In this document: piece by piece, positions 45,364 through 58,009 of the stretch
How the letters are laid out: every line of letters begins with the position of its first letter
How positions within the stretch are numbered: position 1 is the stretch's first letter
Assembly (NCBI GenBank): GCA_002812745.2
Contig: NCSJ02000092.1
Coordinates: forward strand, 62,001-126,000
Reading direction: 5' to 3'
DNA: 64,000 nucleotides
Source: Scytalidium lignicola
Taxonomy: Eukaryota > Ascomycota > Leotiomycetes
Made by a program: the position numbers and the translations under genes
The notes under the pieces: generated by a model
What the model was told of the DNA's origin: nothing
The model's database searches: none
Seen by the model: only the letters and a program-made list of their open reading frames with translations

Positions 45364-47888
45364 ATGTCCAAGATGGCAGGCCCAGTGTTGGATGATAGTT
45401 CTCAAGTCCTGGCATCACAACGCCCATTACCTCCGGACTTTGAAAGCATTGAAGATATATTGAATATGCCTAGTGCACGCTTGAAATCTGGACCATTGGT
45501 CAACATTATAGGCTTTGTTAAGGATTATCAACCGCCAATTCAAAGTAGAGGGACAGGTAGGAGTATACATGATCTTTCTCGAGCTTAGCAAGCTGATATA
45601 TTCGAAGATTTCAAATGCACCGTAGAGATTAAGGACAAATCAACTGAGTATGCAACATGCGGTATCAAAATCCACATCTTCTTACCAGAGGATATGATGC
45701 CAAAGTTCTCAGGGACAGTTGGAGATGCGCTTCTCATCCGTAAAGCAAAGGTCAGTATTAGCAAATCTGACTGGCCAACACTCACTGACTTGTAAAGACC
45801 CAAATGTGGTCCGGCATTGTGTCCCTCGTTTCCAACCGGGCGACTGAATTCCATGTTATTCCAGCGTCCAAGATTCCACGGTCCATATCCGAGGTTCGTG
45901 TTAATCTATGGAAATCAAGCCCTCAAAAGGGCCGTTGTCCTACCTCTTTTGAAACAGAGTATGTCATTTGGGCACACGCGTTCAAAGAAAATATGGATTT
46001 GCCCAGTGCAGAAACCTTCCAAGAAAGATCCATTCACGCCATGAATGTTAAAGAGAAGTTCAGCTTGTTAAAAGATGTCAAGAGTGATAGTTTCCATAAC
46101 ATTATAGGAGAAGTAGTCAAGGTGTTTGACACCACTGGAGAATCGGTGACCGTGTATCTATCCGATTACACAGCCAATTCTTATTTCTATAATTATTCCT
46201 GGCCTGGTGTCGAAACTGGACCCGCTGGTCGTGATGGGGATCAATATGCATATGCTTCTAAGACGCGCAAAAAGACTCCAAAGGACTGGCCGGGGCCATT
46301 TGGGAAACTCACTATCCAGCTTACTCTATGGGATGGTCATGCAGCATTTGTGCGAGAGAAGGTCAAAATAGGACAGTGGGTGTCACTCAAAAATGTACAG
46401 TTTAAATTTGGGGCTGTTGGGTGTCTTGAGGGATACCTACGTGGTGATTTATATGCCTCTGAAGGCAAAATCCAAGTAGCAATCATGCAACGCAGAGAAG
46501 GCGATGATGAAGACGAAGAATATACTAAAGACTATACCCGCTGGAAGGAGGGGATTCGTCGAAAATATGAATGGGAGGAGAAATATAAGAGACAGAAAAG
46601 AGAACTCTTGGACCAGGCAGCTGGTGGATTCAATGAAAAGCGAAAGCTAGAGGGGACCGAGAAAACCGGAAGTAAAAAGAGACGAAAAGAGTTAAGAGAA
46701 GCAGCCTTTGCAAAAGCTGCCGCAGCTGCTAACAAAGCAAAAGAGATTGACCTTAATATAAATGGTAATTTAACCCCTATCATTACCAATGTTTATCTTG
46801 AGAAACATGTCAGCAAATGAATTATACTAACATGTCTTCTAGTGCGATGCGGCCATCCTGATATATCAGTCTCCACCCTGGAAGAGATACTTGCACCACA
46901 AATGCTTTCGTCTGCATCTAAGACCGAGGAAGTACGCATCTCCCCATTCACTGTTGCAAAATACAGGGCAAATGTCCGTGTAGTGGACTATTTCCCGGAC
47001 TACATCGAGGATTTTACTGTTAGTCACAGGGTGAGTGATTACGATATGCTCTCGGATTACAGTGGAGGAGAAGATACCGATCCCGAAGAAGATATGCGGA
47101 ATTTCAAGAGCGGCAAGGGATTTTGCGACAGGGTCTGGGAGTGGAGATTTGCTCTCCAGGTTGAGGATGCGCATAAGAAAAATCAAGATGAGGATGGAAA
47201 GGAGAAGCAAAAGATGTGGTTGATGGTAGACAATCAAGCCGCACAAATGCTGCTCGGACTAGAGGATGATGCTACGAAGTAAGTCTTTTTACGCAGTATT
47301 CTTCTTTCTCTTTCTCTTTACATTTGCATCCTACATGAAAATCAGACAACAAATCTAACCCGATTTACCAGCCTCCGAACAAACCCAGGAGTTCTCTCGA
47401 AATTAAAAGAGCAACTGTTTAAGCTATGGGGTAGCCTCGAGGAACAAAAATCCTCCTCGTTACAACAGAAATCAAAATCATCAAATCTTTTAAATCCACC
47501 AACGCAACAGCCCCCATCACAATCTTCATACCTCGACTCCCCCGCCTCGTCGCCACCACGTCCCAAGCCTGGTGCCCAACCAAACCTATACAGCAGCGAC
47601 GCTGAGGATAATCCACCGCCGGTCAAGTCCAGCGTCTTAGCAGAACGAGACGTAAATGTCATAACAATGAGCAATACGAACATCAAAACCACCGAGTTCC
47701 TGGCCCAGCAATCTGAAACACCTGATACTGATAAAGCAGGACCTCCAGCCGTCCGAAACAGACCATTCACATGCTGTATCCAGCAGTACGGCATCAAAGT
47801 CGATGAAAGCGATGTCAAGAAGGCCGATGCGGGGCCAGGAAAGCGGTGGGAGCGCCGATTTGGGATTTTTGGGACGACTATTTTGTGA
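45364..47888 (+). CDS. POT1: Pot1-type telomere end-binding protein
   Basis: Binds the G-rich single-stranded telomere overhang and protects chromosome ends as part of the shelterin-like complex. Five exons, 45364-45556, 45608-45750, 45798-46764, 46843-47278 and 47372-47888, sum to 2256 nt (751 residues). Introns are 47-93 nt. The first OB fold (Telo_bind) spans about residues 35-150: GPLVNIIGFVKDYQPP, FKCTVEIKD, GIKIHIFLPEDM and SLVSNRATEFHVIP. A second OB-like region follows: LTIQLTLWDGHAAFVREKV and VGCLEGYLRGDLY. A highly charged coiled segment (about 255-310, with GSKKRRKELREAAFAKA) and a third conserved part (RCGHPDISVSTLEEIL, WEWRFALQVED) precede a low-complexity Ser/Pro/Gln tail and a short conserved C-terminus (RPFTCCIQQYGIKVDE). 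The start follows an A-rich context. Confidence 0.93.
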
Positions 47889-48806
47889 ATTGTTTGTTTT
47901 TTTGGTCGGCAGTATGGTTCACATTGACTTACTGATTCCCCTTTTTTATCTTTTATTTGCTACTATTTTAGCGCTGTTCAAAAGTTCTGTCTCGATTAAA
48001 AAGGGGGTGCTGGACTTTTCAGAGCTTTGCAGGATTCCGTTTTTAGGGTATAATTATGACAATTGTATGTCTGGTAGGAAAGTGTTTTATGATANCCCCC
48101 CCGGTGTATTTTATAAGGTGTATGGAGGAAAATGAAGTTTAGTTTATTTTCATTTATGATTATATTAATAATGACACAGGTGCTGTTAATTATAAAAGAT
48201 TCTTCAAAAGATCCTGAATTCAAGTTTCAAGCTTTTAGCTCATTCTCTCCTTTTTAACTTAGCACTTCTAACTTGTGCGTAAGCAATAACAACAAGATAT
48301 GGTAAGACAATATTATCATTAAATTATCTTCCACATAATTCTTCAGTTTTGACATAAAAAAGTGATCAGCGTTATAAGGTTGCTACAGACATGTACACAT
48401 GATGTGATGAGATATCCCCCTCCCACCCCCACGATCCCATCCCGAACCTCCACCACAAGACAAAACTTAACAAAAACCAGAACACCATTCCCCGCTCTTG
48501 CCGCTATAATTGAAGGAGAAAGAAAGAAAAAAAAGTTCTATAGATCCCCCCGAATAATGATAAAAAACTACNAAAAAAATGACCGCTCGCCGATGCTAAA
48601 TTCCAGAAATTTCAAAAGATACACCTTCCAAAGGACCCGAAATTAAAGATAGATACTATGTCCAAAAGAAGAGAATACCCCCCCATCAGTCGTAATCGTA
48701 AATCCGAAGGAAAATATAAAATCTATACTTTATATGTACCTTTCTGTCGATTAGGACCTCTATTCCACGCATGGCAAGAGAAGATGCAGCGCTAAAATCC
48801 AGAAAC
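47889..48806. other. Convergent intergenic region
   Basis: It lies between the stop codons of Pot1 and the hydrolase and holds only 3'-UTR-like sequence with C runs and A runs. Single Ns occur at homopolymers (48096 and 48572). No gene is seen. Confidence 0.5.
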
Positions 48807-50286
48807 TCAATAGAGCGGATTACCTCTGCCTACCTCGCCCTCTTCCTCGTCCGGCACAATGATTATTCCATCATCACTATCACTGAAGCGCTCGACACGT
48901 CGACTGTGCTCTAGTTGTCGGCGCTCCTCAAACGAGGTAGGACGGCCGAACAAGCGTGCCAGCTCGGCACAGGCTTCGGCATAGCAGCGCTCAGCCTCCT
49001 TGGGGAATTTCAGCGGGTTGGGTCTCCTGTCAAAGGCATGTGGCACACCATGAATGAGGCCGCCATGGACAGTCTTGTTCAGCGGTGGTGAGGAAAGACG
49101 TGAGCCAAAGGCAACGCCCTCGGCATTGAGCATGTCGTATTCGCAGGTGTAGAGGATGATGTCAGACGGGTAGGCAGCGGCTATCAGAGCATCAGAGGCG
49201 GCCATGGGACTTAAATAGGGATCGGAGCAGTTGATCAGGGCCTTGGGGTATAGGTAACTGTCGTCGAAGAGGTTGGCCAGGTTATGGGACAGGTTTAAGT
49301 CGGGCACAGGGTTGGTAATGCGCTTCTCTTCTCGCGGGATGCGGAAGTCAGTGGGCGGGTAGAAGGAGATGATGCACTTGATCGTCATTTCAGGAACCTT
49401 CTGCTCCATTTCCAGGGACGTGGGTTCTAGATCAGAGAGTTTGAGTAGCGAGTGAGAGCTGTGGTTACGCATGGAAGCCAGCTTTGGTGGGGCAAGATGT
49501 AGGTTCGAGGCTGAAGCGGAGCCAGTGAGAGAGAGGGGACTATATTTGCGTGGAGAAGGGCCCAAGTTGGGGCTGGGGTTAGACTTCAAACCANNGGCTN
49601 GACCTGGGGTTGGAACTAGCGCTAGGGTTGAAATTGGAGTCCGAGTGCGACGTTGAAGGCACCGTAAGGTCGTCGAAGCTATTGATACGGGAGAGCGTGC
49701 GCTTGCCTTCGTGGTGGACCAGATCGTGCAGCATCAGCGGGACGGTCAAGGCGAAGTTGCCACCAGCGCTGAAGCCCGAGAGAGCGATGCGATGGGGATC
49801 CAGGCGAAGCTCTTCTGCATGTGCAGCAAGGTATATGACGGCATCGCAGCTATCCTCCACTCCGACGCTGAAGGGATATTCGGGAGCCAGGCGATATTCG
49901 ACACTGACGAAGACAGCATCTGTCTGCTGCACAATGGCGGTTGCCCAGCGAGCATCGTCCGTGCCCGAGCCCAGTGTAAATCCACCACCGTGGTAGTTGA
50001 TGACGACGGGGAAGCGATAGCCATCAGGCGCCGTGAAGTAAGAATCGGGGACATAGAAGACGAGCTTAAAGGTACCGGGTTCGCAGGAGAGGCGACTTGG
50101 GACGACGACCTTGAAGGAAGGAGAGGGTGGACGAGGAGAGGCGAACTGATGGAATTTCATGCCAATTGACATGAGCAGGCGCCATACAATTGCCTTCATC
50201 ATGAGCCACCAGCGATGAGAGAATATTCTCATCGCATGATAAGCAGGAAAGATATGGACGGGGGAGGGGTTTTGAGTGATTGTCAA
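48807..50286 (-). CDS. erdH: Alpha/beta hydrolase, likely ergosteryl-aspartate hydrolase ErdH
   Basis: Hormone-sensitive-lipase-type alpha/beta hydrolase of about 490 residues. The oxyanion motif is INYHGGGFTLGSG (His99). The nucleophile is Ser173 in LSGFSAGGNFAL. After a Ser-rich insert come the acid Asp in LYTCEYDMLNAEG and the catalytic His in IHGVPHAFD. A hydrophobic N-terminal stretch (WWLMMKAIVWRLLMSIGM) could anchor it to membranes. The frame shifts at the N cluster 49594-49600 (SNPR to LKSNPSP); the sense is continuous, so this is very probably a sequencing error. In fungi an enzyme called ErdH removes Asp from ergosteryl-3-beta-O-aspartate and works opposite ErdS. This gene lies head-to-head with erdS, which is why I name it so. 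The catalytic fold is certain; the substrate is inferred. Start 50286 is uncertain; Met at 50232 is an alternative. Confidence 0.8.
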
Positions 50287-52916
50287 GGAAGAATTGAAGG
50301 TTTGAGGGAGGGTCGAGCAGGAGATCGAGGTTTGAGGAGAGATGACTGTGCTGGTTGCGGGAGAATTTCAGGGCGCGGGCAAGCTCAATTGGAGCGCTGG
50401 CAGATGGGGAGACGCTGGTGTGGTGGAGAAGGAGGCGATGAGGTGTTGGCGATAAGCGGGCTGACGTTGCAGGCACGCGATGTTGGATACAAGCAAGTCA
50501 GGACTGCTCAAAGAAGGTGATTGTCTAGATCGACTCTGGAAATGACGATGTTGGAGAGAAGGAGGAGGATGGGAATGCAAGTTTTAAGTGATGGCTAATC
50601 GGAGTGGGTTTGTTGGACCTAATTAATAAGTTGAGATTCTGACAGGAGGGCGCAGGTTGAAATCTAGCCGTGTTTCGTAACGCAACGTACGTATGAGAGA
50701 GGGGAAGAGTGCTACCGTCGTTGCCTCAGGTGGCATGAGTAATCATCCAGTTGCATCTTTAACCTACAGCAGCAGCAGCAAAGCCACCACCGAGTCGTCG
50801 CCGGATAAACTCATCTCTCCTCTCTCCTCCTCTCTCCTCCTCTCTCTGCACGCCAGGACCGAATGAAAGAGTCTGGGATCCAAAGAGGGAAGCCAGAGCA
50901 ACAGGTGGCAAACCTCATTGGGGTCAAAACAGGGCAAGATGGAATGAGGGAAAAACAAGCAAACAAGCAAAAGGGGGACCTTCGTCTCAACGTCATAGGG
51001 GTGGTGCCTTGCATTGAGAGAGTACTGTACCTTTCATACCTGAGGCATCTAAGATAAAAGCCGTGTAGATAATCACTATATGGAGGACATTGTAACTTAC
51101 AATGCATTCGCAAGATCAGGTAAGAGTCCAATTCGGAAAATCTGCTTGGTTATAATAGAAAGGATTCATACATTGTATCTGTTGCTCTTCAAAAGTTAGA
51201 GGGGTACCGTGTGAGTACTCCAGCAGATATCTCTGCGAAACCGAACGGAGTTTACAATATAAACTCTTGTTCCATGGCTATTTTACATTACTTACTTAGA
51301 AGAAGAAGAAGAAAATAAGTAAGTAAAGTAATGTAAAATAGCCACAAAGGGTATTCATTCATATATTGCTTCTGAGCGAATCTTGGGGCTCAGTCAAGCT
51401 GGGTAGAGAAATCCGGACGGATCGGCATCGATAATTAACAGTATGCCTGGCGTGCCTGGCCATCTGCATACCTCCCAAGGTGAAAACACCGCTTCTAAAC
51501 AGGGACTCGAACATTTGGGACGGGGATTATGTCTTCCCTTTTATGCATTTTTGAGTTGAGGCGGTATGCATATTTAAACACTGTACGGTAGGTTGCGGAG
51601 GACGAGAGAGCCGAAGTACCGAGTTGACCCGTCCGGTAGATTCGGGCATGATACACCCACGGTTGGAAGCGATGTCACCTGTTCCAGAGACATTACAGTA
51701 CAGCATTGCTGGTAATCATTATCACACGCCGCAGGGCTGATGACCTCGGGTGCTCGAATCTTCCCTCCTCTGAGAGAAAGAAGAGGGAAGAGATCCTCGA
51801 TCTTTTATGACTTTATGGTAAGTTAATTGTTTGCTCTCCAATGACGCCATGCATCGAGAAGCACTGTACTGTACGATACGGGAGTACTTCCGTACGTACC
51901 CATACACGCCATAGCTTACTTGAGCATGGTGCGAATGCTTGCAAATATCAAAAGGGGCCAGGTTACCTAAATGCTGACCAAATGCCTGCTGCCGCTTTCT
52001 CGAATTCATGACCGAGACTTTACTGTCCTGTACGCAAGGTACGAACGTATTACTTTCCAGACCCAGTGACTACAGTATAATTGGGGTGCATGACGTCACG
52101 GGGTTTCTTTTCCCAANTTTTTTTTTTCGGGGGGAGTTCTTGGCGCTGATTCATCATCGTGCTTGTCATCCAGCCAGTCCTTGCCAATCGTGCCAGTCTT
52201 TGCCAGTCCACACCGCCATCCGCCGCTTCGCCGCTCGCGACACCGAATCTCGCCATCCAATGACCGAGCAGGGGCGTAATGGCTTATGGAAGCAAAACGT
52301 CCATCACAAGCTTTTCCCCCTCCAATTCCAGCTCCATTCCAGCCCTGCCGGGTGCTGGTCCCACACCCCAGTCCCCAGTCAGTCACAGCGTCCCGGCGAG
52401 CGCGGATGTCAGCAGCTTTGGCGATTTGGCGATTTGATGGTCGATAGGTCGATAGGTCGATGGTCGACGGTCGACTGTACAGCGCCGAGCCGCGAGCGCG
52501 AAAGCCATTGGGAAAGGGAAAAAGAGGAACATGGGAACAAGGGACCAGAACACAAGTCACGGCTGCAAAGATCATGCGGCGCGACAGAACGGACCCTACG
52601 GAGAAGGTACAGTCAAAAAGTAAAGGTAACTTATCGCATCCCCCGCTACAAACCAACCTAGCATACCTTTTGCCGTCCACTCCAAGAGTACATAAGCTTC
52701 TGCCTCCCCCTCCTACGCCGTGCATATTCGCCTTCCTTCTTTTCTTCTCTCCTTCCCATCAATTGTATTCCCATCTCCCGTATCCAGGATCCAGCTACGT
52801 TGGTGAATTACAAACCCGCCAATTCACGCTGCGAACCTCGGAAGTCTAAGACTCACTCCTTCGACTTCCTCCCCGCGTATCGCAGATTAACTTCCCAAAC
52901 TTTCCATCCCGCCACC
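50287..52916. promoter_or_regulatory. Divergent erdH-erdS intergenic region
   Basis: 2.6 kb between two divergent starts with no recognisable gene. It holds a long CT-rich tract (about 50815-50850), the foldback at 51276-51343, and several GTACTGTAC-type words (about 51026, 51697 and 51865). A CT-rich stretch lies upstream of the ErdS ATG, which itself sits in the strong context GCCACCATGT. Short open stretches on both strands are Pro/Ser-rich and look like chance frames. Confidence 0.5.
51276..51343. repeat. Foldback with GAA-rich loop
   Basis: The left arm (51276-51298) begins GGCTATTTTACATTACTT; the right arm (51316-51343) is its inverse complement with one extra ACTT unit. The loop is a GAAGAAGAAGAA run. 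It would form a stem of about 23-24 bp. Confidence 0.85.
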
Positions 52917-55900
52917 ATGTCCTTCATCAAGAAACACCTTCACAGGCTCCGCGATGGCAATTCCTCCCCAACTTCCACTTCCTCCGACTCTTCCCTCACG
53001 CCCACGAAGAAGGCCGAGAAGGCTCTCAATGGCGCTTTGGCGGGAGCTCTGTCCGAGGACGTCTCGACGCCCGGCGGATCCGGCACCAGCACTCCAGACT
53101 CGCGCCGCCGCTCCCGCGAGGTCATTCGCGAGGAGCGAGTCCGCCGCAGCTTGGACAAGGCCCGCGCAAAGGATGACGCCAAAAAGCGTCAGAGTCTGGC
53201 CCGCATGGAAGAGGAGAGATTCCTCGAGGAAGGGCCCGAGAACATGACCAAGCTGTACAAGCCCTACAGCATGAACATGAGCAAGCGCTGGGAGCACCAG
53301 GACCGCATCCTCCTCAAAGAGCTAGACTTTGCCGGTATGTTTTCATATTCTTTTCCCTCTCGCCCCTAGATTTTCCCCGGATGATTCATCATAATGATGA
53401 TGATGATAATTGCAATGATGTTGTTTTGTCGCTCTTTCTTTCTTTTCNTTTTTTTTCGGTGGCGATGACATCATTCGCAATTATCCCAATCGATAACTTA
53501 AAACCGATAAGATGACGATTGATGGTGATAACCGTTGAATGAAACCTTACCCCTGCAATAACGTTTAGATTCGCATTTTCTGTTCTTGGGCAAACCGGTT
53601 TTGTCTCTCTTTATCTTCTTTCACACTTTTAGAACTTCCAATTTTAGCTAACAATGGTATTACCAAACAGTACAGGATGGCAAGTTCATCACCTTCCGAG
53701 CTCGCATACACACAATTCGCCGCATGAGCGCCAAGATGGTCTTCATTGTCTTTCGCCAGCAGACCATCACCATCCAGGGCGTCTTACACACCTCAGTTAA
53801 TGACAAGGATCTGGCCAGCGGTGAATGTGTCATCTCGGAGCACATGGTCCGCGCCATTGAGCACTACCAGAGCGAGACCATTGTCATTGTCACAGGCCGA
53901 GTACGCAAGGCCGTCCAGCGAGTCAAGAATGCCACCGTCCACGATTACGAGCTCGACGTCTTCGAAGTCCATCGAACGGCACGCCTGACCGAGAATGTGC
54001 CCTTCACAGTCTACGATGCCGAGAATATCAATCGAGACAAGGAAGATAGCGATGAGGAGGGCGATGATGACACCTCAGAGACTGTCTCAGAAGCCGTCTC
54101 GGAACAGGCAGTGTTGAGTCAGAGTAAGTAGATTCCTCCCGGGTTTTCAAATGCCTGATATGTTTTTTTTTTATAGAAGTTCTTTTATTTTTCATATTTA
54201 CTGACAGTGAAATTTTTTAGATAGCTTAGCCAGCTCGAAGCCAGCTCGATCACTACCCATGCGACTCCGTCTGAACAACCGAGTCGTAGACCTACGAACA
54301 GCTCCCTCGCAATCCATCTTCCGCGTTCAATCTGGCATTGGCAATCTCTTCCGTTCCTATCTGGACGACCATGGCTTTATCGAAATCCACTCTCCCAAAC
54401 TGCAAGGTGGTGCTACCGAATCCGGTTCCAGTGTGTTCCAGGTGAACTACTTCGGCCGACCGGCATTCTTGGCACAGTCACCTCAGTTATCCAAGCAGAT
54501 GTGTATTGCTGCTGATTTCGAGCGAGTCTACGAAATTGGCGCGGTTTTCCGTGCTGAGGATAGCAACACGCCTCGTCACCTGACGGAATATACCGGGTTG
54601 GATCTGGAGATGGCGTTGGAGGAGCATTACCATGAAGCCTTGGACATGATTGATGGCATGTTCAAGCACCTCTGGAAGGGTATCTACGACCGATACCAGA
54701 AGGAGATCGAAATCATCTCCCAATACTACCCACAGAAGAAGGTGGAGTGGTTGGATGTCACACCTCGCATCAAGTTCTCGGATGGCGTGAAGATGCTGAT
54801 CGAATCCGGCTGGGTGGAAGAGGATGGCAGTATTCCATCTGAAACCGAAGATCTGTCTACTCGTGCCGAAATTCGATTGGGAGCACTGGTGAAGGAGAAG
54901 TATCACACCGATTACTACATCCTCGACAAGTTCCCCGCATCAGTTCGGCCATTCTATACCATGCCCGACCCCAACGATGATCGATTCACAAACTCCTTTG
55001 ATATCTTCATGCGTGGCCAGGAAATCCTGACTGGTGGCCAGCGTATTCATGATGCTGAATTCCTCGAGAGGCGGATGAGGCAAAAGGGCGTGAGTCCAGA
55101 GTCCATGCCTGAGTATATGGAAGGTTTCCGCTGGGGTGCTCCACCTCATGCTGGATGTGGTATTGGACTTGAACGGTTGACCTACCTGTTCCTGAACCTC
55201 GGTAATATTCGTCTTGCCTCTCTCTTCCACCGTGATCCCAAGACCTTCCCCTTGCAGCCACCTAAGATCAAGCTCCGCCATGAAGAAGCCAGCACAATCG
55301 AGCCTCCGTGGGTGAAGGAGGATATCGATCCAAATAGCCCTGAGGCAAAGGAATTGCAACCACTGACCAAGCTGATTGCCAACTACGGCGATGCTGCCAA
55401 TACATCTTGGCTCGATGACCGTTACAAGGTGTGGAGACATCCCGGAACTGGTGCGGCCCAGGGCTATGTCATACACAACAACTTCGCTATCGCTGTTGGT
55501 GAACCACTGTGTGCCAAGTCCCAATATTCCAAGGTTGTTCCTGCCTTTATGCAGTACATGAAAGAGGACCACAAGGAACTTAAGCTGATCTGGATGATCG
55601 TGGGCAACGAGATCGAGGAATTCCTAGGTGAGAGATTTGGCTGGAGAACACTGGCATGTATCGCCGAGGAGCGTGCCGACCCGCGCAATGACCCAACGCA
55701 GTTCGACAGCGATTTGTCCCGAAAGATCCGCCACGCTGAGAAGGAAGGCATCAAATTTGTTGACTGGCCACACGATAAACCCGTAGATCCAGAGGTCCAG
55801 GAACGAATTAATTCTCGCATCAAGGACTGGCAGAAGAACCGCAAGGGAACGCAGGTCCATTTGACCGAGATTCGTCCATGGATTGACTGGGAGCATCGCC

Positions 55901-56331
55901 GCTACTACCACGCCGAGGGCAAGGATGGTGTCATTAACGCCATTGTGGTTCTCCACCAACTCTCACCACAGAACGGCTACCAGGTCAAGTTCTCACTTGA
56001 ATTCCCTGGCGCACCGTCAGGAACCATCGAAGCCTTGAACATGCACGCTCTCAAGCATCTCGTCTCCAAGGAACCTGATGTCAAGCAGGTAACCTTCGGC
56101 ACTGGTGCCCTCGATCACCTTGAGGGCGGCCGTAACCTGGGCAAGACCAAGGTCAAGGCTCTCAAGAAGGCGTATGACACCATCAACAAGAACTTGCACC
56201 TCACGAACAAGAGCGAGTTCCGTGAGAAGCTTGGTGCCAAGAACACTCCGGTCTTTGTCTGCTATCCAAAGGGTGGACTAGGAGCTGGTGGTATCCGGGC
56301 GATCATGGGATTCCTAGAGGAGAGTAACTAA
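52917..56331 (+). CDS. erdS: ErdS: AspRS-DUF2156 fusion, ergosteryl-aspartate synthase
   Basis: A class II aspartyl-tRNA synthetase fused to a DUF2156 aminoacyl-tRNA transferase. In fungi this architecture is ErdS, which charges tRNA-Asp and then moves Asp onto the 3-beta hydroxyl of ergosterol. Exons 52917-53334, 53671-54123 and 54221-56331 sum to 2982 nt (993 residues). The first intron is long (336 nt), the second 97 nt. Residues 1-130 are a Ser/Thr-rich, charged extension. The anticodon-binding OB fold is at about 140-260 (FITFRARIHTIRRM). The catalytic core shows motif 2, FRAEDSNTPRHLTEY (about 400), and motif 3, GCGIGLERLTYL (about 602). DUF2156, a GNAT-like fold also found in bacterial MprF, spans about 667-990 (IWMIVGNEIEEFLGERFGWR, DLSRKIRHAEKEG, KGGLGAGGIRAIMGF). 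The ATG is in a near-ideal context. It is divergent from the erdH candidate. Confidence 0.95.
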
Positions 56332-58009
56332 GGTGTTGCATTAGCAATATGATTTTTTGAAGTGAATTGTTGGCGTCTTGGAGAACCTACGGATTGAGGA
56401 CTATGGATTCTTTGCGAGCATAGATCCTTTTTCCTTGCTGTTTTAGTCATGTTTCCCATCTCCTCTGCTCTTCCAGTTAAAGCTCGATACCATCTGTTTA
56501 GGTTGTTTTAGTTTTTATTCTTTTCTTTCGTATCCTATTTCATGTGAATTCACAAGACGGAAAAAGTTGAATCTCATCCATTGCATGGACCATATTGTTC
56601 TGAGAGGAAAGCTAAAAGAGCATTGAAATAAGGCAGTGTTTATATTGTTGGCAACGTTATGATTATTATGTGAGCACGGTAGTATATGATAGGATAGTTT
56701 GGCGTTTCTTTTTGCATTGGAGAGACNTTTTTACGACCTTTTCTTCTTTGAGATCATTTTTTGTGATTCGAGAGACAGATAATGTAATTCAAAATGGAAA
56801 TGGATAATGATAGATATGATCTTTTGGACTTTTGACCATTGACTGTGTGGCTGAGCGTGAGATGTGGAATCAACATAATTAGAGGGGTGGGAGACTCACT
56901 GACACACCAGACAATTGAGGATATTATTGGTTAATTACGGATGTACCAGACACCCAAGGACAAGCCTACATAGAGGAATTAGAAGGTAACCTACAAAATC
57001 GTAAACGAGCCACCCAATCAAACTGGGGAAAAAAAAGTAAAAGAGGAGAAGAAGGAGAATGGAAAGAGCGGAAATTGTCAGCCTTTAACCGGCATAACTT
57101 TGATACACTCAGCCGAGCTTACTGTACAGTAAAAGCAAAAGTAGGACTTTTGTACGGACGTACAGCGCAGGCATAATTACCAAAACGGGTATGCATCTCG
57201 TGCGTTGAAAGGGGGGGGTGTGTGGGTGGGTGAACTTTAAGCTAGCTAATACCCGTTGTATACGTAACATTATTTTTTTTGCACTGCCCAGTGCCCACTG
57301 TCCCTCCCACCTTGAACTTGTTTATTAAACGATGTGTAATTATAATTAAAAGTCCGAGGAAGCCGGAAGTTTGGGGTTGAATAATTAAGATATACATACA
57401 TAGCATTTATGCGTATCNTTTTTTACCCTGTTTTTTTGAGTTTGAAATTTGTTACAGGTGAGGGTAATTAATTGATCTAAGGTTGTAACTACACACGATA
57501 GATATGTTTGGGGACTAATGCCGGTACAGTACAGTACTGTACAATACAGCTCAAATCTCGATGTAGATATGGCGGTTAGATGATGATGATGATGATGATG
57601 ATAGGTGCGTATTGTTTTAGCATGAGATGGAAGTTTGATCAAAATTAAAATCAAGTTGATTGATATACATTCTTGCCATCTCAATTACATTTTAGCTCCT
57701 AATTGAAATTATGGGCTTCCTGAATTCCCCCCCTTCCTCTTATGTTAGTGAAGACGACGAAAGCCACAGAAAAGAGAAAGCACCCCCCCTTTCCCTACCA
57801 AGCAAGAAAAAGAACGAGGGAACAAAAAAATGGTATCATAAGCTTCGTTCATTGCATCAAAAGAATAATAGCCTGGAGAAGGTAAAATAGTAAAAAAGGT
57901 AGCAATACAAAAAAAAAGCAACCAATTGGTAATTTTTTTAACCCCCCTTACCCCTCTTGCGAAACGAAAAAACCACGAAAGACTCCGACAAAAATCAAAT
58001 AATTATCCC
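56332..58009. other. Convergent intergenic region
   Basis: It lies between erdS and SCC3, both ending here. It contains a GTACAGTACAGTACTGTAC cluster near 57524, a (GAT)n microsatellite near 57580-57601 and poly-A/poly-C runs. No gene is seen. Confidence 0.5.

Noticed and set aside
50066..52725. Long frames on both strands in the erdH-erdS spacer (for example 52008-52661 and 52096-52725)
   Set aside because: Opposite-strand frames over the same GC-rich DNA, with low-complexity translation and an N run; no domain is recognisable.
54487..55572. Long minus-strand frames opposite erdS
   Set aside because: Shadows of a highly biased coding strand; the erdS frame explains the conservation.
57580..57601. 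GAT trinucleotide run as a possible functional repeat
   Set aside because: A simple microsatellite in a gene-free spacer; nothing suggests a role.
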